The translations under genes and the position numbers were made by a program. A stretch of DNA of 64,000 nucleotides from Litchfieldia salsa (GTDB taxonomy: Bacteria; Bacillota; Bacilli; Bacillales; Bacillaceae_L). The stretch lies in assembly GCF_900104555.1 (NCBI RefSeq), contig NZ_FNJU01000011.1, positions 1-64,000 of the forward strand. Reading direction: 5' to 3'. Of this stretch, positions 58,628 through 64,000 are shown piece after piece. A model generated the notes under the pieces. The model ran no database searches, had not been told where the DNA came from, and saw only the letters and a program-made list of their open reading frames with translations. Position 1 is the first letter of the stretch; each line of letters starts with the position of its first letter.

Positions 58628-59440
58628 ATGAATCAAGCGTTTATAAAAGAAGCTGTTTTTGAAGTGAATTTTTGGATGCAGATTTTAGGAGATCATAGCC
58701 GCTTTATTTTTGAATCTTTATCTTCAAATGAAGAGAAAAGGATTTCTACTGCGAAGTATTTTATCTCCAGTTTTGATAAACTTCTTGGAGCATCAAACCA
58801 GTCATTACATATTGACGAGTTACAAGCTGTTATTCAGTCTGGTATAGAAGAAGGAGAAAGGTTAAGAGCCTTTAAGTTAGATATTATCAAACAGCATTTA
58901 GTAGGGAAAGTGGGGATTCAACTTCCTCCCTCTTTTATAAGCCACATGGTAAACGAACTTGAAGAGTGGCTCAGGGTGGCAAGTTACCTTGTGAAAGGGA
59001 ATTCGGTCCCACCAACCCATGCCCTTCATCACCACTTATTGTGGTTGCTTGATGCGGCTGGTCACGCAGGAGCGATAGCAGATAATCTTGATCGAGTTGA
59101 AAAAGATTTGAAAGAGAAAGGTCAGGAGTATACGAAGCAATGGGAAGATTTTTATCTTAAAGCGGTTGAATTAGTGGGGTATTTACGTACAAATCAGTTC
59201 GATTTCCCTGCACTATCACGATTTAATAATCAAGTCGAATTAGAAATGACGATTTTCAAAGGATTTCTAAATGAACTTGAGGAGATGGAGCTAAACAAGG
59301 AATTATTAGGTGTGTTAACCCCTTTAATGGCAGATCATATGGCAAGGGAGGAATGTTATTATTTAACAAAACTATCACAATCTACAAAAGATGTTAAACC
59401 TCCTGCCTGTGACCCAACAAAACCGAGAACCAATGTTTAA
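58628..59440 (+). CDS. DUF2935 protein, helical probable metal-binding
   Basis: This 270 aa all-alpha protein seems to be two copies of a four-helix unit. The first begins EAVFEVNFWMQILGDHSRFI and the second is around LHHHLLWLLDAAGHAGAIAD and PLMADHMAREECYY. The spaced His and Glu residues resemble hemerythrin/ferritin-like metal sites. GGAGG lies 7 nt upstream. It is monocistronic and has its own terminator. Function is not known; divergence from a superoxide dismutase gene makes a metal or oxidative-stress role plausible only by context. Confidence 0.8.
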   Translation: MNQAFIKEAVFEVNFWMQILGDHSRFIFESLSSNEEKRISTAKYFISSFDKLLGASNQSLHIDELQAVIQSGIEEGERLRAFKLDIIKQHLVGKVGIQLPPSFISHMVNELEEWLRVASYLVKGNSVPPTHALHHHLLWLLDAAGHAGAIADNLDRVEKDLKEKGQEYTKQWEDFYLKAVELVGYLRTNQFDFPALSRFNNQVELEMTIFKGFLNELEEMELNKELLGVLTPLMADHMAREECYYLTKLSQSTKDVKPPACDPTKPRTNV

Positions 59441-59460
59441 ACTTTCCTATGATTAAGTTA

Positions 59461-59494
59461 AAAAAACTCAATCCATAATCAGATTGAGTTTTTT
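59461..59494. terminator. Bidirectional terminator between the DUF2935 gene and ypuI
   Basis: AAAAAACTCAAT and ATTGAGTTTTTT form a 12-bp stem with a 10-nt loop, with T tracts in both directions. Confidence 0.85.
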
Positions 59495-59499
59495 CAACA

Positions 59500-59988
59500 C
59501 TATTTAGACTGTAGCATTTTTGTGCGATAATCAGTTTCGTAAAATTCAAGCTCTTCACGAATTGATTGAAAACTTGCCTCCAAAGAAGACAGTAATTTCT
59601 CAGTAGATGGTGGTGGAGTCTGCCTAAAGGTTAATGCATTCTTACCTGTATATGCTGAACGACTGTCTTCATACCAAGAATCATTTTTAGGTGAGAAAAA
59701 CTCCTCAATACATTGGTGATAGATTTTATACAAAGTTTTTTCTGCAGCACCTTTTCTAAAAGGTTCGTTCGTCAAAACAACCTGACACGCATCAAGTCCT
59801 TCTTCACAAAAAACCACAAGACGTCTAATATTGCTTAACAGACTTTCAAAATATTCCTTTTCACCATCTGCTTCATTTATTAATGAATCAATTGTTGTTT
59901 GGTTTAAATAATTTGTAATAGATGAAACCGAATTTCTTAAGAATTCCTCTACCTGTTCTGTTTGTGATTTGACAATTAGATTTCCCAT
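59500..59988 (-). CDS. YpuI-like protein (DUF3907)
   Basis: This 162 aa soluble, helical, acidic protein begins MGNLIVKSQTEQVEEFLRNS and contains EKTLYKIYHQCIEEFFSPK and SRSAYTGKNALTFRQTPP, matching the DUF3907 family. Position before scpB corresponds to B. subtilis ypuI. Function unknown. Confidence 0.8.
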   Translation of the reverse strand: MGNLIVKSQTEQVEEFLRNSVSSITNYLNQTTIDSLINEADGEKEYFESLLSNIRRLVVFCEEGLDACQVVLTNEPFRKGAAEKTLYKIYHQCIEEFFSPKNDSWYEDSRSAYTGKNALTFRQTPPPSTEKLLSSLEASFQSIREELEFYETDYRTKMLQSK

Positions 59989-60029
59989 AAAACTTTCCCT
60001 CCACTACTTATATGTAAAAGTAAATTCAC

Positions 60030-60446
60030 TTATTTAATCGTTGTATATAGCATTGTTGGTTCAATATTAAACAATTTGTTTTCCTCAATCGTTTGAAATA
60101 TCTTTGGTAACAAGTCAAAATCAAATCCCTTAAAATACGATAGTAATTCTTCCAGCGAATTAATATAGACACGTTTGCGATTTCGGAAATTTGGATTACT
60201 CAATAGACAAACGATGCCAATGACATCCTTTAGCGTTACTTGTCGATCTCCTACTTTGAATAAACTGTTGTTATTATATGGCATTTCTTCTGATAATTGC
60301 TCATCAAAGTATCGCACATACAACACATGAAATATTCTTTCCTCATTTTGATCGAGATAAACGACCTCCGAACGATTAAAAAAGTCCTCAGATGTATTAG
60401 GCTGTTCTTTTTCAAGTTCATAGCCCCTACAGTCTTTGATTTTCAT
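60030..60446 (-). CDS. Hypothetical protein, unrecognised
   Basis: This 138 aa protein starts MKIKDCRGYELEKEQPNTSE and ends KLFNIEPTMLYTTIK. The ribosome binding site (AGAGGTGG, 4 nt from ATG) is good, and the codon usage looks like the neighbours. It has no signal peptide and no membrane segment. Predicted mixed alpha/beta content, with an internal DVIGIVCLLSNPNFRNRKRV segment. I recognise no family. It lies between ypuI and scpB, where I recall no B. subtilis gene. Confidence 0.75.
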   Translation of the reverse strand: MKIKDCRGYELEKEQPNTSEDFFNRSEVVYLDQNEERIFHVLYVRYFDEQLSEEMPYNNNSLFKVGDRQVTLKDVIGIVCLLSNPNFRNRKRVYINSLEELLSYFKGFDFDLLPKIFQTIEENKLFNIEPTMLYTTIK

Positions 60447-60547
60447 ATTCCACCTCTTTGTTTGTATTTACCTTACTCTGAAAATGGAAAACAAACTACA
60501 AAATTAGCTTAGTTTTATTTTAACATATACTAGCCAATGATGTGAGA

Positions 60548-61138
60548 TTATTTTGAATCATCTACTGTTTCTTGGAACCTCTCAAAAAATAAATCTGCTT
60601 CTTCCTGAACTGATTCATCATCTATTTTTTCTGGTAAGGGTGGTAATTCCTCAATGGTTTTAAGACCAAAATACTCAAGAAATTCCTTTGTCGTACCATA
60701 AAGGATCGCACGTCCTGTTCTTTCAACTCTGCCAACCTCTTTGATTAATGCTTTAGCTGCGAGAGTGTGGAGTGGTCTTTCAGTTTTCACGCCTCGTATT
60801 TCTTCAATTTCAGCTCTTGTGATTGGTTGCCGATATGCTACAATAGCCAATGTCTCAAGTGCAGCCTGTGACAAAACGGTATTAGATGGTGACTCAACAA
60901 GCTTTCTCAAATACTCAGAATGCTCTTTTTTAGTTGTAAGTTGAAATGCACCTGCAATTTCAACTAAATGCAACCCTCTATCTTCGTCTTTGTAATCTAT
61001 AATCAAATCACTAATGATATCTTGAGCAATCTGTTGGTCTACTTCAAGGACTGCGGCAAGCTGTTTAAGACTTAATCCTTCATCACCCGCTACAAATAGT
61101 AAACCCTCTACAATTGCTTTCCATTGGGTTATTTTCAC
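60548..61138 (-). CDS. scpB: Segregation and condensation protein B
   Basis: ScpB is the winged-helix kleisin partner that completes the SMC-ScpA condensin. The start is a GTG at 61138, with AAAGGA 9 nt upstream; the frame is open to 61198 without family support. It has 196 aa. Two winged helices are seen, with [20 protein letters not shown] and [18 protein letters not shown] typical of the family. It follows scpA by 4 nt. Confidence 0.93.
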   Translation of the reverse strand: MKITQWKAIVEGLLFVAGDEGLSLKQLAAVLEVDQQIAQDIISDLIIDYKDEDRGLHLVEIAGAFQLTTKKEHSEYLRKLVESPSNTVLSQAALETLAIVAYRQPITRAEIEEIRGVKTERPLHTLAAKALIKEVGRVERTGRAILYGTTKEFLEYFGLKTIEELPPLPEKIDDESVQEEADLFFERFQETVDDSK

Positions 61139-61142
61139 AACG

Positions 61143-61889
61143 TCAAATCCTTTCCTTACAAGATACAAATATATCCGAAAAGTTTTGGTCTTGTTCAAGA
61201 ATTATTGAATTATTTTTTAATAGTTCCAAAATAGCCAAAAACGTTACAACAATGTGTTCTTTTATAGGTAATGGGAAAAGATCAAAGAAATTTCTTCGTT
61301 CTCTACTGTTTTGAAGTTCTACTAAAATCTCTTCCATTCTTTTTTCAATCGGTATTTCTTGCCTCGTAATTCTCGTTGTTAATGGTTTTTGAAGCTTTTT
61401 TCGGCGCATTAATTTCTGAAGTGCACCCAGCATATCATACAGATTGACATCGATTTTTTGGTTGAGGTTAGTGGTTTCTTCCATCCATTCACCTAAATCA
61501 CTTGGAGGCTTTGTAAAGATATGACTTCTTTCTTCCTCCAGTACTTTCAAATCCTCAGCGGCACCTTTGTATTTACGGTATTCAATTAATCGATTCATTA
61601 ACTCTTCACGTGGATCTTCTTCAATATCAATCTCTAAATCCTCATCATACAACTCTTCCTGCTTAGGAAGTAGCATCTTACTTTTTATTGCAAGTAGTGT
61701 TGCTGCCATGACCAAGTACTCACTTGCAATGTCTAATTTCATTTCTGTCATCGTCTTTATATAAAACATATACTGTTCTGTAATATTTGCAACTGGGATA
61801 TCATATATATCAATTTCTAGTCGATTTATCAGATGCAACAGTAAATCTAAAGGTCCTTCAAATGAGTCTATTTTTACATTATATTCCAT
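61143..61889 (-). CDS. scpA: Segregation and condensation protein A (kleisin)
   Basis: ScpA links the heads of the SMC dimer. The start at 61889 ([20 protein letters not shown]) has GGTGGGG upstream and gives 248 aa. The N-terminal SMC-neck-binding domain contains [18 protein letters not shown] and [17 protein letters not shown]. An acidic middle region ([17 protein letters not shown]) and a C-terminal winged helix follow ([13 protein letters not shown]). Confidence 0.94.
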   Translation of the reverse strand: MEYNVKIDSFEGPLDLLLHLINRLEIDIYDIPVANITEQYMFYIKTMTEMKLDIASEYLVMAATLLAIKSKMLLPKQEELYDEDLEIDIEEDPREELMNRLIEYRKYKGAAEDLKVLEEERSHIFTKPPSDLGEWMEETTNLNQKIDVNLYDMLGALQKLMRRKKLQKPLTTRITRQEIPIEKRMEEILVELQNSRERRNFFDLFPLPIKEHIVVTFLAILELLKNNSIILEQDQNFSDIFVSCKERI

Positions 61890-62135
61890 TATAACCCCAC
61901 CAAATATCATACACTAACTTACTAATAGATAATTAATAGTATAGTGTATATTCATGTCTTGTCCAATAATAATTTGATGTAAAACATAGTGGAAATACTT
62001 AACACCTTGCTGGACATGTTAATTGAACGCTCTTTTTTAAGAGATTGTTGTTTTTAAATACTATATTGTCTTGGATAATTGGAATATGAGGTGGCATACA
62101 ATTATAGTATCAACAAAGTTTACGAGACAGACTAA

Positions 62136-62165
62136 TTGAAAGTGAAATACGCGAAAAGTTATAAT
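62136..62165 (+). promoter_or_regulatory. SigA-type promoter of ypuF
   Basis: TTGAAA, an 18-nt spacer and a perfect TATAAT lie about 48 nt before the start. The rest of the 61890-62212 gap has nothing else I can name. Confidence 0.6.
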
Positions 62166-62212
62166 TATGATAAACTTAATATGATGTAAAATGCGTAAAA
62201 GGAGTGTATTCT

Positions 62213-62770
62213 TTGACATATCCAGCTGAATATATAAATTATCTTGTCCATTTTCATGGTGATAGGGATTACTTTGAATGTCATGAAGAATTAGAAGAGC
62301 TTTGGAAACAAGATCCAAAAGGGAAACGGAAACATCATCTAGTTGGACTTATTCAAATTGCCGTCTCCTTGTATCATCATAGAAGAGGTAATTTTAGTGG
62401 TGCCTTCCGAATGATGGCAAATGCAATCTCAATTATTGAACAAAACAGAAAACCTCTTAAAGAATTTGGCTTAAATACAGAAACTTTAATACCCATTCTA
62501 AAAGAAAGGCTTAATGACATACAAAACCATGTAGCCTATAAAAGTTTTAATCTCCCAATTGGTCATCCAGCTCTTATTAGAATATGTAATGAACAATGCG
62601 AAAGCCTTGGTTTTATTTGGGGATCTGAAAGTCAATTGGATAATATAGAACTTATAGAAAAGCATAAAAGAAGGGATCGAAGTGAGGTAATAGCGGAAAG
62701 AGAGTTGCAAAAACTAAAAAAAGCGCAAGCACCTTGTTCATCCCCCAAAAACCTTTCGGACACTGACTAG
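62213..62770 (+). CDS. DUF309 protein YpuF
   Basis: The 185 aa protein starts at TTG (AAGGAG 8 nt upstream); a GTG at 62204 overlaps the ribosome binding site. It has the DUF309 signature FHGDRDYFECHEELEELWK near the N terminus and GLIQIAVSLYHHRRGNFSGA, with conserved His and Glu that suggest a metal site. The tail is long and basic. It matches B. subtilis ypuF by place. Function unknown. Confidence 0.85.
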   Translation: MTYPAEYINYLVHFHGDRDYFECHEELEELWKQDPKGKRKHHLVGLIQIAVSLYHHRRGNFSGAFRMMANAISIIEQNRKPLKEFGLNTETLIPILKERLNDIQNHVAYKSFNLPIGHPALIRICNEQCESLGFIWGSESQLDNIELIEKHKRRDRSEVIAERELQKLKKAQAPCSSPKNLSDTD

Positions 62771-62847
62771 GAAGCTCGGTTCCTTTAGGTTTGGAGCTGG
62801 TCTCAAACAGAGTTCATACTTATAGTAGCTATAATCCCCATAAAAAT

Positions 62848-63226
<379 letters not shown>

Positions 63227-63384
63227 TCATTAATGAAATAACTTTCCTGAAATTGAAAATAATAGTAATTAAGTTATGTTTATACTTTACCTTAGATTAA
63301 CATTTTCCTACTTTTTTTTCTATAGTTAAAATCATCATTCACCTAAATAATTTGAATATTATTCCATATGATGCAAAGTAACTA

Positions 63385-63437
63385 AAAGAATAACCAGTGG
63401 CGATGTTGGATTCACTTCACCCTGGTTACTAAAAAGA
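63385..63437 (-). terminator. Probable terminator between ribH and ribT
   Basis: On the minus strand AACCAGGGTG pairs in two blocks with CGCC-A-CTGGTT, followed by ATTCTTTTAG. The stem is good, the T tract fair. It would make ribT separate from, or poorly coupled to, the rib operon. The rest of 63218-63494 shows nothing else. Confidence 0.5.
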
Positions 63438-63494
63438 AAAACACTCTCATGATTACCATTGTGCATAAAAATCATACATGTAATTAAGATCTTA

Positions 63495-63962
63495 TTAGAA
63501 TGATCTTAATAAATTAGCCATCTCAATCGCAGAGATTGCAGTTTCCCATCCTTTATTCCCAGCTTTTGTACCTGCTCTTTCAATTGCTTGCTCAATATTT
63601 TCTGTAGTTAACACTCCAAATACAACTGGTTTACCTGTAGATAACGCTGTTGTAGCTACACCCTTTGCTACCTCATTACACACATAGTCATAATGTGTTG
63701 TAGCACCTCTTATAACAGTTCCTAATGTGAGGACTGCATCAAATTTATCTGATTCTGCCATCTTTTTTGCAACTAATGGAATTTCGAAAGCCCCTGGAAC
63801 CCACGCGATTCCAATGTCTTCCTCTTTAACTCCATGTCTTTTCAGACCATCTAATGCACCGTCTAATAATTTGCTGTTAATGAATTCATTAAAACGTGCA
63901 ACGACGATTCCTACTCTAAGTCCTGTACCAATTAAATTGCCTTCATATATTTGTGTATTCAT
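63495..63962 (-). CDS. ribH: 6,7-dimethyl-8-ribityllumazine synthase RibH
   Basis: RibH condenses the pyrimidine and butanone phosphate precursors in riboflavin synthesis, forming a 60-mer capsid in Bacillus. The 155 aa protein shows [25 protein letters not shown], the [21 protein letters not shown] active-site loop and [18 protein letters not shown] lies upstream of the ATG. Other rib genes would lie beyond the window edge at 64000. Confidence 0.96.
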   Translation of the reverse strand: MNTQIYEGNLIGTGLRVGIVVARFNEFINSKLLDGALDGLKRHGVKEEDIGIAWVPGAFEIPLVAKKMAESDKFDAVLTLGTVIRGATTHYDYVCNEVAKGVATTALSTGKPVVFGVLTTENIEQAIERAGTKAGNKGWETAISAIEMANLLRSF

Positions 63963-64000
63963 GATAATCCTCCTAAGTATATTCCATTTTCTGTTTCTTA

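Noticed and set aside
62061-62318. 85-codon minus-strand frame overlapping the ypuF start
   Set aside because: It lies antisense to the DUF309 gene and its promoter, has no ribosome binding site and no family likeness.

Overview
The window is a low-GC, AT-rich chromosomal segment from an endospore-forming member of the Bacillaceae. Spore genes (spoIVA, sleB-ypeB, cotJABC, spmAB-dacB), the TRAP regulator MtrB and a gene order that follows Bacillus subtilis from hisC to ribH point there. The species cannot be fixed from the sequence. I see no rRNA, tRNA, prophage, transposase or CRISPR array. Two short palindromic repeats are the only signs of dispersed elements.

Layout. Positions 1-105 hold the edge of a probable dispersed repeat and a terminator. 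Positions 106-10119 are the aromatic amino acid supraoperon on the minus strand (aroC-aroB-aroH-trpEDCFBA-hisC). A long trp leader at 7142-7500 carries many (G/U)AG triplets, an intrinsic terminator and a hairpin over the trpE ribosome binding site. Positions 10283-15202 hold cheR, ndk, hepT-menG-hepS (heptaprenyl diphosphate synthase and menaquinone methylation), mtrB (TRAP) and hup. The folE (mtrA) gene usually found between hup and mtrB is absent, so the trp operon and its regulator lie about 7 kb apart in one window. Positions 15469-27724 hold spoIVA, yphF, yphE, gpsA, der, a YIEGIA gene with a 61-codon partner that seems to start at AUA, yphA, ypzI, fni, an S1-like protein, plsC, cmk, ypfB and motI.

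Positions 27882-35733 carry the germination pair ypeB-sleB (SleB has a Gly/Gln-rich tandem-repeat insert), prsW, an asparaginase, ypdA, gudB and ypbH. Positions 35835-43769 carry a MerR/B12-domain regulator, ypbG, ypbF, the cotJABC spore-coat operon on the plus strand, ypbE, ypbD, recQ, ypbB and the ferredoxin gene fer. Positions 43885-57399 carry a PHP-domain phosphatase, an M23/LysM peptidase, sigX-rsiX behind an apparent SigX-type promoter, resABCDE for cytochrome c maturation and redox control, rluB, and dacB-spmA-spmB. Positions 57570-63962 carry a long superoxide dismutase, a DUF2935 protein, ypuI, an unrecognised gene, scpA-scpB, ypuF, ribT and ribH.

Most operons are tightly packed with short overlaps and end at clear intrinsic terminators. 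Several terminators have the upstream gene's stop codon inside the hairpin. The least explained signals are the oversized TRAP-type leader, the AUA-start gene coupled to YIEGIA, the MerR/B12 regulator with an altered capping motif, the SleB repeat region, and small ORFs between gpsA and yphE. Names of B. subtilis orthologues are given from memory of that genome, without a database search.
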